Program-made: the position numbers and the translations under genes
The notes under the pieces: generated by a model
What the model saw: the letters and a program-made list of their open reading frames with translations, nothing else
What the model was told of the DNA's origin: nothing
The model's database searches: none
Shown: positions 18,701 through 28,000 of the stretch, piece after piece
How positions within the stretch are numbered: the first letter of the stretch is position 1
Layout: every line of letters starts with the position of its first letter
Source: Symbiodinium natans
Taxonomy: Eukaryota > Sar > Dinophyceae > Suessiales > Symbiodiniaceae
Direction of reading: 5' to 3'
Assembly (NCBI GenBank): GCA_905221605.1
Contig: CAJNDS010002057.1
Location: 468,513-527,512 of the forward strand
DNA: 59,000 nt

Positions 18701-20476
18701 ATTGAATATTCACTGACTGCTAGATTGGTCGAATCAACATGTAATGAGTACTGCATGGTTGAGCAATATTTTGCCTAGTAGAAGCAATATTTGTCTGGAA
18801 ACAGGTTTGTTGCCTAGAGTTATTTGCTCAAACAGTTGCTTTACTTATTTAGACAGACTTTAAAACCCACAAATCCAAACTTCACCAGAGTTTCTCCTGA
18901 AAAGCTTGCATTTCGGGATGTTTTTTGCGTTTGTGAATTTACTTGTGCTATGACCTTTGTGAGGCAACAACTACTTTACTATGAGAAATGTGTATTTTAA
19001 AGCCTGTCTCTTTTCAGGCATCGCGCATCAGTAGTCTTTAACTAGTACTTCAGTAGCATTGGTTTCATTATTATGAAACTCAAGGTGTCTAGTGCGTACT
19101 TGAGTTGTACAAAAAACAACCTTCTAAGTTGAATTCATTTAGTCAATATTCAGCTATATACTAAGTGCTGCAGTAGTTAAACTCGCATAGGGCGAATGCT
19201 TTGTATAATATACATTCATGCATTAAAACAAAGTACTTCAGCGGACTTTCCGCATGGCATTTGATTAATACTTTGCCTTGCGAAACTACAACTTATCCAA
19301 TAAAACAACATTCTTTGCCATTCGAAAGAACAAGTTGCCAAAATACATTAACACATACAAACTACAAAGCCAGCATTGTCCTGTCAAGATTCAAAACATG
19401 GAGTAGCCCAATGCTGGCTTATCGGAGCCTGTGAGGCGGGTGTCCCCATTGTCCCAATAGCTGTCCTTCATTTCCCGGTGTTCAAATATGCGATTTTAGG
19501 ATTCGTTGTTCTGACGATACTAAGAAAAGCTGAAGCAAGGGTAGGTCGTTGGGAGGGGACCGACGCCGTTCCGACGATCGCACTTGATGGGTCGTGTCTC
19601 TGGTCCTTTGAGTTTTTGACCTGCTACTTGACCAACAGCCTCATCGAAGTGAGTTCTCCGTCTTGTCCTCCTAGTTCACGAACTAAGCCAGGTATAGACT
19701 CACCTGCATATCTTGCCATAGCCTAACACACTGGGATACTCACTTAATCTGAAAAGCTGTTTCCGTAGTAGCACTTCATGCATAGCATGTTCTCGCACAA
19801 ATAATGAAAAGGCAATTTCGTAATTAAGATGAGAGAGATCATCACCTGAAGATTGAACGGTAGTTATCAAGTACGAGAGAGTAAAAAACACAAAAAAAGT
19901 GCACGCCCACAGTCCCCCGGACTCTATATATAGGGGTTATGTGGGGGAATAAGTTTCTAGGGGTCCCTCCAAAATTCAAGCCTTATTCCCCTTAAAACTT
20001 GGTAGCCCAGTGGTATCACTTTTTCCCTTTTTTTGTTCTGGGTTCCCTTCTAAAGTCAACAACCCCAAAAAGGGTGCCCTCGTTATAACATAGTTGCTGG
20101 GCTACGAAGGTCTCCAGCTGCTATGATCCAAACGAGGAGCTGCGACTGCGCCATGTCATCGGCACGATTGGCACGCAGCGATTCGAGCGGAAGATCCGGG
20201 CTTTGGGTCACTTGGTAGCCCTGGTGTAGGGTTTAGGGTTTAGGGTTTAGGGTTTCCCTCATAAGTCACCAACCCCAAAAAAAGGGTGCCCTTATTATAA
20301 GATGGTTCCTGGGCTAGTAAGGTCAGCTTATCTGGGACCGAGAGCTGACTCGGAGCAAGGGATTGCTTGTCGACGCCGTGATTGGGCCTGGGAGCCATTG
20401 GAAACCTGGTGAAGTCGACTCATCTGGCGCAATGTTTTGTAGAACTCCCTCTGGCGTGTCCATAATCGCAATGTGA
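12771..20476 (+). CDS. Membrane protein with C-terminal TIR-like domain, about 14 exons
   Basis: Exons: 12771-12949, 13048-13439, 13577-13634, 13754-13805, 14034-14411, 14645-14717, 14895-about 15180, 15306-15554, 15621-15740, 16200-16286, 16912-about 17043, about 17621-17708, 20110-20206, 20322-20476 (stop TGA). The start is the first ATG in an open frame. The N-terminal half has several hydrophobic segments (IAGISIAILTEVLW, AVVVLLPLLLVLCVG). A basic segment follows (GTIAKVADDGKSFWVHF), then the TIR-like part: VIDFFVSHSWS, FWIDKFCIDQ, VLVLCGPTYPTRLWW and later CYDPNEELRLRHVIG. TIR folds mediate signalling or NAD+ cleavage; activity here is unknown. Six intron sites carry 4-bp duplications that restore the frame exactly. 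Weak points: a frame change near 15,460, and the expected segment after RLWW (17,044-17,620) not found. About 780 residues. Confidence 0.75.
12954..13047 (+). mobile_element. Introner, GATC duplication (GA-AG intron)
   Basis: GATC at 12950-12953 and 13048-13051. The insert begins CTAGTTGGG and ends CAACCAAG. Deleting the insert with one GATC joins CGC-AAG-ATC-GAA in frame. As an intron it spans 12950-13047 (98 nt), starting GA and ending AG. Confidence 0.8.
13635..13753 (+). other. Telomere-repeat intron with 20-bp duplicated border
   Basis: The segment is essentially TTTAGGG repeats. GTCCTCATGGAGGTGTGGTA occurs just before it (13618-13637) and again just after it (13761-13780). Splicing from TG-GTAGCA to a telomeric TTTAG keeps the frame and leaves a duplicated VLMEVW in the protein. 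Confidence 0.65.
13810..14033 (+). mobile_element. Introner, CTTAG family, GTGA duplication
   Basis: GTGA at 13806-13809 and 14034-14037. Ends CTTAGCAGTTAAATGAG and CTCAGCAACTAAG. Deletion restores GCA-TCA-ACT-GTG-AAT-GAG in frame, giving a GT-AG intron. It carries a nested unit (about 13,903-14,010) of the family also at 7,926 and 27,031. Same family as 3,904-4,006. Confidence 0.85.
14416..14644 (+). mobile_element. Introner, CTTGGTAGCCCAG family, GCCA duplication
   Basis: Perfect 13-bp inverted ends CTTGGTAGCCCAG and CTGGGCTACCAAG. GCCA flanks at 14412-14415 and 14645-14648. Deletion restores TTC-ATG-GCC-ATG-CTG. The intron would be GC-AG. A CCCTAAA block (14,518-14,623) sits inside, bounded by two copies of TATGGTTAC (14509-14517 and 14624-14632). 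Confidence 0.9.
14722..14894 (+). mobile_element. Introner, CTTGGTAGCCCAG family, GCAA duplication
   Basis: Ends identical to the preceding copy. GCAA at 14718-14721 and 14895-14898. Deletion restores GCG-TCA-AGC-AAG-GAT in frame, so GC-AG. About half its length (14,800-14,880) is a pure TTTAGGG block replacing the family's middle part. Confidence 0.9.
15189..15305 (+). mobile_element. Introner-like insert, CTTGGGAACC ends
   Basis: Begins CTTGGGAACC and ends GGTTCTAAG, with AT-rich contents holding two copies of CAAGAGGATATTAA. The frame continues as EYRPWRELL after the acceptor. The exact donor (GA at 15181 or near 15193) and a target duplication are unclear. A similar element with ends CTTGGAAATATC and GGTTCCCAAG lies at about 24,358-24,479. 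Confidence 0.55.
16030..16188. mobile_element. MITE, TTTGCTTAAGAA family with T-run/G-run
   Basis: Inverted ends TTTGCTTAAGAATCCC and GGGGTTCTTAAGCAAA. The right half has a run of T directly followed by a run of G. Two more copies are at 44,704-44,829 and, decayed, 22,133-22,249. It lies in the intron before the exon at 16,200. Confidence 0.85.
16291..16911 (+). mobile_element. Rearranged CTTGG introner, GACA duplication
   Basis: GACA at 16287-16290 and 16912-16915. Left end CTTGGGTGGCCCAG, right end GGCTGCCAAG. Deletion restores TTC-TGG-ATT-GAC-AAG, inside the diagnostic FWIDK motif; the intron is GA-AG. Inside are telomere blocks (16,308-16,405; 16,560-16,650), a GGAGGTTC-family MITE remnant, a second copy of the exon end plus left terminus at 16,495-16,531, and a duplicated right part (16,802-16,832 and 16,869-16,901). 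Confidence 0.7.
17087..17345 (-). other. Unassigned ORF between opposed telomere blocks
   Basis: The minus frame is open for about 85 codons (FPCTPGRCDKGFSGQ, then AFVAYTFAATLGIEELASRM). A + frame of 83 codons overlaps. The segment lies between a TTTAGGG block (17,043-17,083) and a CCCTAAA block (17,346-17,452), where the TIR-like gene should have an exon. Neither reading resembles the missing part. Possibly a foreign exon. Confidence 0.3.
17713..20109 (+). mobile_element. 2.4-kb intron built from nested elements, GTCT duplication
   Basis: GTCT flanks at 17709-17712 and 20110-20113. Deletion restores TTC-GAC-TGT-TCC-GTC-TCC in frame, a GT-AG intron. The left end is CTTGGGGCTACTTAGG. The right end is a complete CTTGGTAGCCCAG-family copy (19,998-20,109) with no duplication of its own. 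Between them lies the AT-rich inverted-repeat element at 17,811-19,920. Confidence 0.7.
17811..19920. mobile_element. AT-rich 2.1-kb TIR element
   Basis: GGGGGACTSTGGGCGTGCAC at 17,811-17,831 reappears inverted at 19,899-19,919. The interior is clearly more AT-rich than the rest of the window. Near the left end the motif ACAATATTTC-GACTCT recurs in both orientations (about 17,880-18,215), as transposase sites often do. Two roughly 125-bp tandem copies lie at 18,339-18,462 and 18,531-18,651. A 117-codon + ORF (19,376-19,729) has a hydrophobic stretch (AILGFVVLTIL) and a GC-richer end. No transposase motif seen. Flanks resemble the short element at 21,485-21,640. Confidence 0.55.
20211..20321 (+). 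mobile_element. Introner, CTTGGTAGCCC family, GTCA duplication
   Basis: GTCA at 20207-20210 and 20322-20325. Ends CTTGGTAGCCCTGG and CCTGGGCTAGTAAG. Deletion restores GCT-TTG-GGT-CAG-CTT in frame, so GT-AG (115 nt). A short TTTAGGG block follows the left end at once. Confidence 0.88.
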
Positions 20477-21036
20477 AGCGCCCATCATCAAAGATGATTG
20501 GGCTGAAGCAAGTGGCGGGAAGCGCGCTCGCCTCTATTGAAACTCTTTGTACAGCATGAAGACGGCTCGCTCTACAGGCGTGAACAGTATCTGCCAGGTG
20601 CTCGTGGGGGTTGATCTAAAGGTCCCCTAAATCCTAAACCCTACACCCTAAACCCTAAACCCTGAAAACCCTTCCGGGAAATGATCAAGGGTTCCTGAAA
20701 ATATTGGTTTTGTAACGGAAACATGGGAACAGTCTATTTGTTTATCAACTCCCCCCTGCTGTCATGCAGCTACTCTAAACCCTAAACCGTAAACCCTAAA
20801 CCCTCAACCCTAAACCCTAAACCCTAAACCCTAAAGCCTAAACCTACCCGAAACAAGCCTCAAGTCTCTCCCAGTCCCTGCAATTGAAGCACTTTCCAAG
20901 CTTCAGGGCTTTGGGCTATTTGGGCTTCGGGGTTTCTTTGGGGGGTATTCAGGGCTTCATTGGGGTTTCTTTCGGGGTTTCTTCGGTTTCTTTCGGGGTT
21001 TGCATTCTAGAGTCCTTCCGCCGATTTCTCTCGCAG
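20477..21036. other. 3' flank of TIR-like gene and telomere blocks
   Basis: Unique DNA to 20,620, then CCCTAAA blocks at about 20,630-20,670 and 20,773-20,850. No gene recognised. A run of TTTCTTTGGGG-like phrases at 20,930-21,000 is low-complexity. Confidence 0.5.
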
Positions 21037-21106
21037 CCAGAGGCTGCTTCTTTCAGCGGGGTGGGCTCGGCCCTCGTGCGCGCTGCGCTTTGGGAGCAGG
21101 CGCTAA
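21037..21106 (+). CDS. PPR exon fragment
   Basis: After CTCTCGCAG the frame reads PEAASFSGVGSALVRAALWE then QALIL: the end of a PPR first helix and the start of the second (W-EQAL). It ends in a TTTAGGG block at 21,110. Probably the same gene as 22,373 and 22,707. Confidence 0.5.
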
Positions 21107-21484
21107 TTTTGGGGTTTAGGGTTTAGGGCTTAGGTTAAGGGTTAAGGGTTAAGGGTTTAGGGTTTAGGGTTCTTAGTTCACAATGCTCGGCTGCAGGGGG
21201 GGGGGGTTCAGAGCAGAAGGGCTTGGGGGATTGAAGAAGTGCAGGCGGAAGGGGAGAAGTTCTGTTGAAAGGCTTAGTGGTTTCGGCCTCTGCGACATTG
21301 AGGTGTCGGGCCTTTGGGAGCATCCCCGGCGCATGGGTTTGCATATCTTTTTTATGAGACTATAGTCGACGTAATCTTCGCCACGCCCACCCAACAGAAA
21401 GACACCTTCACCAACCCCCGACAACACTGCGCCCCAAGACGCTGATCCCATTTCGTCCTTCTCAACCCCGGGCAAGTTCTCAAG

Positions 21485-21531
21485 GGACTAAGTGAGGGAC
21501 CCTTATAGGGACTATAAAAGGCGTATACACA

Positions 21532-21563
<32 letters not shown>

Positions 21564-21640
21564 GAGGATGTACAGGGGAATGAGATTAAGGGTGCCTTCT
21601 AGGGCTCCCTCCTTATACCCCTTAAATTTCAGGGTGGCTT
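21485..21640. mobile_element. MITE with TA microsatellite core
   Basis: Contains TATAGGGACT-TAAAAGG, an ATATAT run and CTAGGGCTCCCTCCTTATACCCC. The same order and similar phrases flank the 17.7-20.0 kb element, so this may be its short non-autonomous form. Confidence 0.5.
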
Positions 21641-22132
21641 CTGTCGTACCTCTTCTAAAGCTTTTTTTGAGGCGCCGACCTGCGCACCCTTTATTCCTTC
21701 AGTGCTTCATGCGCAAACTCTAAACTCTAAACCATCCTAAACCCTAAACCCTAAACCCTAAACCCTAAACCTTAAACCATCCTAAACTTGTGAGACCCTT
21801 CACAGAAACTTAGAGCAGCCCGAAGCCCTAAGCCCTAAGCCCTCAACAGCCCCCGCGTTCCCCCGTATCTAAGGCCCCTTTCTATTGGCCCTTACTTGGG
21901 GACCGCTTATATGCCCCATCCTGAGGGACCCCTAAACCCTAAACCCTGAACACTCACACCCATCTTCAGGGACCATAGAACTACCCTGAGACCATGGCCC
22001 GCAGGCGCTCGCCTTGCGCGCGCCAAGGCGAACGCCCGGGATCTTTACGAAGCGTAAGACGCCTCAGCCCGAAACCCGAAACCCCCATGAACCCGAAAGA
22101 GCTTCAGCTTGGGGTTTCTGCATGACTACGAA

Positions 22133-22249
22133 TTTGCTCCAGAACCCCCTCCAAACAATAAACTGCATATTTTCCTGAGAGGGGCAATATAGGGATTAGT
22201 TGTCTTTCATTGTGGGGGGGAGGGGGGGGGGGGGGCGTTCTTACGCAAA
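22133..22249. mobile_element. Decayed MITE, TTTGCTTAAGAA family
   Basis: Left end TTTGCTCCAGAACCCCC and right end GGGGGCGTTCTTACGCAAA pair as inverted ends. The G-run precedes the right end as in the intact copies at 16,030 and 44,704. Confidence 0.6.
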
Positions 22250-22372
22250 GATGAGCGGGCTGAATACCAAGATGCACGTGTTAAGTTGGGGTTTTGGGAT
22301 GTAGGGTTTGGGGTTTAGGATATAGGGTTTAGGGTTCCCTTGGAGGGTTCGGAAGATTCTTGGCCCCTGAAG

Positions 22373-22443
22373 ACCCAACGTGGTCGTCTTCGGCACCCTC
22401 CTGGCTGCCTGCGAGCTGGATGCCCCAGTGCAGCAGTTTTAAG
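22373..22443 (+). CDS. PPR helix-A exon
   Basis: After CTGAAG the frame reads PNVVVFGTLLAACELDAPVQ, a typical PPR start (PNVVVF) and first helix. A TAA follows at 22,440 where telomere-like repeats begin, so the true exon end is probably slightly earlier. Confidence 0.65.
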
Positions 22444-22559
22444 GTTTAAGGTTTAAGGTTTACTGTTTAGGGTTTAGAGTTTAGGGTTTGGGGTTTAGGG
22501 TTTAGGGTTTAGGGTTTGGGGTTGCAGTGGAACATGTGGATGGGACCTCCCGTGGAAGA

Positions 22560-22706
22560 ACCCCCAATCTCTTAAATAAACTCCACAAGACGCCTGAACC
22601 CCTAAACTCCTAAAACCCTAAAACCCTAAAACCCTAAAGCCCTAAAGCCCTAAAGCCCTAACACCCTAAACCCTAAACCCTTGGTTCTCAGTCAGGTGAG
22701 GTCTCT
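22560..22706. repeat. CCCTAAA and CCCTAAAG variant blocks
   Basis: Octamer variants (CCCTAAAA, CCCTAAAG) then standard heptamers between two PPR exons. Confidence 0.8.
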
Positions 22707-22800
22707 CGGAACTCCTGAAGAAGGTTTTCTCCGACATAGCTAAGTTCGGAGTGGTGGGTGCCACAGCATGTGCAAGGAGTTCCAAAAGCAAGCCGATTCT
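22707..22800 (+). CDS. PPR-like exon
   Basis: The frame reads SELLKKVFSDIAKFGVVGAT then ACARSSK: LLKKVF as a second helix and VVGATACARS as the next first helix. No exact borders set. Confidence 0.45.
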
Positions 22801-24075
22801 CGCAACCCCTAAGCCTCTAAACCCAAAACCCAAAACCCCAACCGTAAGCCCCTAAACCCTAAACCTCAAACCCTGAAACTCTACACTCTTAGAATCTACA
22901 CTCTTATAAACCCCCAAGCCCCTAAATCCCAAGCCCGAAACCCTATCGAAAATTGACCCGGAAGCCTCGAGGCTCCCACTTGTTCCAATTTTTTGGCAGG
23001 CGTAAGCGCAGATTACGGTTTAGGGTTTGGGGTTTGGGTTTCAGGGTTTTTTGAGGGTCCCGTTTAAGGTGGATATAGGCATAGGGCTTCGCTTTCTCAA
23101 TCTAAGCTCCGAGACCACCCCTGACCTCTGCATCAGGCAATCTACACGTAGCACAACATGGCCCATGAACACTCAATCTCGGTCTTCTCAAGCCAATGCC
23201 CAAGGTTCAGGGTTTAGGGTTTAGGGTTTAGGGTTTAGGGTTTAGGGTGCTAAACTTGTAACCCCTGAAGCCAGGAAGGGGGCGCGGTGGGAGGAGGCCC
23301 CGACATTTCGGCCATCAGCTGTGGGATCCTTTGCAACCCCCACCCCAACTACCCGTGGGTTTAGGCTTTAGGGGTTAGGGTTTGGGGTTTGGGGTTTAGG
23401 GGTTAGGGTTGACCCTAGACCGTTCAGGGTTTAGGGTCTAGAGATGAAGCTCTTTAAGGGTGAACCTCAAACCCGGCAGTCGTGGCTAGTTAGGTTCTGG
23501 TTCTCACGTACCACCTAGACCAGGGACCACCATCCTGCCCTGAAGCCCTGCATTCACAGACTCCCCAAAGTCTGGGGTTTAGGACCCTAAACCCTAAACC
23601 CTAAACCCTAAACCCTAACCCTAAACCCTAAACCCTAAACCCTAAACCCTAAACCCTAAACCCTAAACCCACTCGACTTTTTGTCTTCAGCGGAACGCGT
23701 TGTGGTAATTCTGCTGGCTCTCTAGGCTGCGAGAAAAACTGACCTGAACATGTCAAGAGCCCACCGAGCTCCCATGGAATCAACAAGATGCGTGGGGTTT
23801 AGGGTTTAGGGTTTAGGGTTTAGGGTTTAGGGTTAGGGTTTAAGGTTAAGGGTTTGCAAGAGAGGCCTCGAGACTTGGGGCTGTTCAGGAAGAAAGCTCT
23901 TGAACACGCTTGAAGGGCCCCTAAACCCTAAACCCTACGAACCCGAACCCCTAAAGCCCAAACCCTAAACCTTAAACCCCAAACCCAGGTTTAGGGTTCA
24001 GGGTTTGAGGCTTAGGGTTTCTAAGGTTTCGTATTAGGGTTTCGGGACCATTCAGGGAGTCCAACCAAAACATCG
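22801..24075. other. Telomere-rich intergenic, no firm gene
   Basis: Variant and canonical blocks in both orientations (22,800-22,950; 23,205-23,248; 23,583-23,670; 23,795-23,850; 23,920-24,020). Short unique islands at 23,060-23,200, 23,260-23,350 and 23,690-23,790 hold weak ORFs only. Confidence 0.5.
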
Positions 24076-24079
24076 CGGG

Positions 24080-24920
24080 AGCCATTTGTCGGTGGTTCTC
24101 CCAGAGGATGGGTGTGGGCACGACGCGTTTCTTACCCAAATGGGCGATCCAAATCGCTTACGAGGGCTCTTTATGCCATGCATCTTCCGACGCCTTGTTG
24201 TCTCAAATCAGGACGTAGACCGCGTGCCCGCCACACCGAAGCCCATGATTTTCCACTTGCTATGCCAATCGATACTACTACTCTCTGCCTGCGGTGAGCT
24301 TGCACGTGAAACACGTAGCGAGGGCACCTGTGACAGCAGCGCGTTGCTCAGGGATACTTGGAAATATCTTTTTTTAATTTTTGGGTACAATAACTCCTAA
24401 GACACAGCCAAAATCGTTTATATCTTCCTAAGCAACCGCTAAACTGATGTTTTTTTTTTTTTTGCTAGGGTTCCCAAGTTCAGTGTAGGTTGCTGCAAGT
24501 GCATCAGCACCAACAGCAGCACCAGCTCTTGCAGCTTGATGCTGCGCTGGAAGCCGGCTGCCCGGCAGTTCCGGACATCAAGTGTCACCAGAAGCTCGGT
24601 AGGCTTTTTGTCTATTTCACGTGTTCCCTTATTGGGTTTAAGAGGCACATATTTAGGAATAGATCATGTTTCCCCTTATTGGGCTTAAGAGGCTTCTGTT
24701 GAGGAATAGATTTCAGAGGGTTTTAAGGACCATCCTAGGAGGCATGGGCACAGAGAACGGGGGCCAGATGCTCAGATGAAGAGGCTCTTCAACAGAATGC
24801 CCGCAACGAAGATCTCCCCTGTGAAGTGCAGCGTGTGCCAGAACGCGCGAGCCAATGGGTTCCTTTACTCCGTGGAGCGTTGCTGGACTCTTCAGCAGTG
24901 TTTTTGTTGCCTTTTTCCCT
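24080..24920 (+). other. Probable exons of an unidentified gene
   Basis: Island 1 (24,083-24,360): MGDPNRLRGLFMPCIFRRLV then PMIFHLLCQSILLLSACG. Island 2 (about 24,480-24,602): HQLLQLDAALEAGCPAVPD. Island 3 (about 24,740-24,900): MPATKISPVKCSVCQNARAN then GFLYSVERCW. They are separated by AT-rich, intron-like inserts, the first with CTTGG / CCAAG ends. They could be one gene. I recognise no family. Confidence 0.45.
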
Positions 24921-25056
24921 CCTTCTTTGGGGCTCCGGGTGCGTTACGCTAGAGCGCCCAAAGTGTCCCTAGACCCTAAACCCTAAACCCTAAACCCTAA
25001 ACCCTAAACCCTAAACCCTAAACCCATGTCTACCATTTGTTGTGGCCACTTCACAG

Positions 25057-28000
25057 CCTAGGATATGACGGCTTGGGGCAGCGGGCAGCCCACCTGATCA
25101 TGTGCTTGGCCACAGCCCGGAGGTTTAATCTCAACTTCGGTGGCCTTCTGCCTAACCCCGTCGGCCAAGTACATGGAACGGAGCCTTGGGTTTAGGGTTT
25201 AGGGTTTAGGGTTTAGGTTTAGGGTTTAGGGTTTAGGGTTTAGGGTTTAGGGTTTAGGGTTCTAGTTTTCCTTTCAAGAGGCTTCTCTGGCTTCCATATT
25301 GCATAGGCTGTCCACGCGCGTGACTTCAAGGATCATGTTCAAGGTTGAGGTCCTGAGCTCCCGATCACGTATTCGCACCCGAAACCCTTCATTATTACAC
25401 TTCCATAAATATGCTATTGTTATCATGGCTGCTTATACACTATGCTCTACTATACAGGTATATATATATATAGATAGATAGATAGATATATTTTTCTACA
25501 GTATATATAGACATATATATATATATACTACTAACTATTTCAGATTATTTGCTAGTGAATTCACTGCTGAAACCAATGCTGCAAAAGAAGCCGCCACCGG
25601 GCCACCTAGGACATGAGGAAATGTCTCGGGGCGCTGGTGGGGGCCAACTACGACCACATCCTCCGGCGTGTGAGGCGCGCTTTCGACGCCCTGTGTTGGG
25701 GCTCTTCAAGGGTTTAGGGTTTAGGGTTCAGGGTTTAGGGTTTAGGGTTTAGGGTTTAGCGATATTTAGGGCCCCCTGTATAAAAGATTCCTAAAAACTT
25801 GTTCAAAGAGATATCAGGGGTCTTCGTATAAACTTACCTACTGAGGAGTCCGTCCTACAAAGGGGGCCCTCTTTCAGTGCAACCCGCAGCTCAACCGTTC
25901 GAGAACTTGTGGGGCCTAGTTTGTCGGTTTAGGGTTTAGGGTTTAGGGTTTAGGGTTTAGGGTTTAGGGTTTAGGGTTTAGGGTTTAGGGTTTAGGGTTT
26001 AGGGTTTAGGGTTTACCCCCCCAAAGCCTTTCCCTCAGGCTTAGCTAGGCTCAAGCACTTGGGAACGACAAGGTGTTTAAGGATTTTGCTCGGCTTATTG
26101 GGCTCGTGGTCTTGGAATGTTGCCCCTTATAGTAACAGTCCTTAATGGGGACTATAGTAAGGGGGACCACAATCCCTATTAAGGACTGCGCAATTCGTAG
26201 CCCTAAACCCTAAACCCTAAACCCAAAAACCTAACCCCTAACCCCTAACCCCTAACCCCTAAACCCTAGACCCTAGACCCTAAACCCTAAAACCTAAACC
26301 CACATTCTAAACCCTAAACCCTAAACCCCAAACCCTGAAAGGTGTTTAAGGCCTGGGGTGTGAGGCATGCGGAGTTTGACAGCTGCGTCTACGGAAGCAA
26401 CCAGCTGCACAAGAGGGGCTCCACCCATGGCACCTCGTCCGGCGAGTTGAGGGTTCAAGGGATTTTAGGGTTTTAGGGTTTAGGTTAGGGTTTAGGGTTT
26501 TAGGGTTTAGGGTTTAGGGTTTAGGGTTTAGGGTTTAGGGTTTAGGGTTTAGGGCTTAGAGGAGTATTTGGGCTGCGGGCTTTCGTAGGGCCGTTGAGGA
26601 CTCAGCGGGTTGGTGTCTTTACAGCTCAGGACGCCCTAAAGGCCATCGCATCTCATGGTTACATGACCATTCAGGATTTAGTGTTCGGGGTGTGCGCCAA
26701 ACCCTACACCCTGAACCCAAAACCCTACACCCCAAACCCCTAAACCCAAAAGCGCTTCCACAAGGCGACACGCGCTTCTTTGGGAATCAGCTCCCCAATC
26801 TCCAAATCCCCCAAGCCTGTTGGTTCAAGCCAAGCTCATCATGTTCGTTCCGTTGTGCCATTCAAGGGTTGCTTCGGAACTTTTTGTGGGTTCAGGGTTT
26901 AGGGTTTAGGGTTTAGGGTTTAGGGTTTAGGGTTTAGGGTTTAGGGTTTAGGGTTTAGGGTTTAGGGTTTAGGTTTAAGGGTTTTTAGGGCTTAGGGCTT
27001 ATTAAAGGCCATTCTCCTGCAAGATAGGTATGGGGGTTTACGAAACTAGGGGACCCCAAACAATCAGCCGACATAATAGTAGGATCCCCCTATAATGAGG
27101 ACCACAATAAGGTACCCCTATTTTCGGAACCCCCCCCCCCCCCTTTGGGTTATTAGGGGGTACTCTGTTTTTTTGTTTTAAGGCTATTTCCCATGCAAGA
27201 GAACAAGGGTCATTTAGAGGTTACTCTTGGTTCAAAAGCCCAGGTCACAATGTGCTCTACCACCAGTGCTCCTTTGGGAGAGATATCGTGGACTTCCTGA
27301 CTCCCGGCGCCTTCGCTGAAACTTACCCTGAGGCTCCTAACCTTAAACCCTGCACGCTAAGCCCTCAACCCTAAACCCAAGGACTCCTATCCTAGGAGTG
27401 TGGGTGCCACTGGCCTTGCCGCTTTATGGCTGTTGGGCTATCTTCAGCCTAGGGATTAGGTTTGGGATTTAAGGTTTTCGTTGGCATTGCTTGTTGTTGG
27501 TAGGAGTCTTACATGGTCAGCTCCTGAACGTGCAGTTCCCTTGTCGAGGGTACCCCGAAGAGAACATGATCACAGGGTTTCGGTTTAGGGTTTAGGGCAA
27601 GGAGCTGCGAACGGAGCATAAGTTGGAGACCCACATGATGCCCCTAAGGCCTACTTAAACGCTGCCTGGCTGCTCGAAAAGGACCCATTCACAAGATTCC
27701 CACAACGGGTATGTGAGCCACTTTGCTGGGCCATGGGGGTAAAGGTGAAATTATATAATCCGCGATGCCCCCAAGAACCCGGAAGCCTTGACCCGCAACC
27801 CCTAGCCCTAAACCCGAAACCCGAAACCCGAAACCCGAAACCCTAAACCCCTAGCCCTAAACCCTACACCCCTGGAACCCTAAAACCCGAAAACCCAGTT
27901 TTTTGAGTCTTCCTGAAGCATCTCTCCTAGCCCTAAACCCTACACCCTAAACCCTAAACCCGAAACCCTAAACCCTGAGGCTTCCTGAAGCATCTCCGAC

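Noticed and set aside
17811-19920. Autonomous DNA transposon with transposase
   Set aside because: Inverted ends are present but no DDE-like motif or long ORF could be read, so it is listed as an element without a coding claim.
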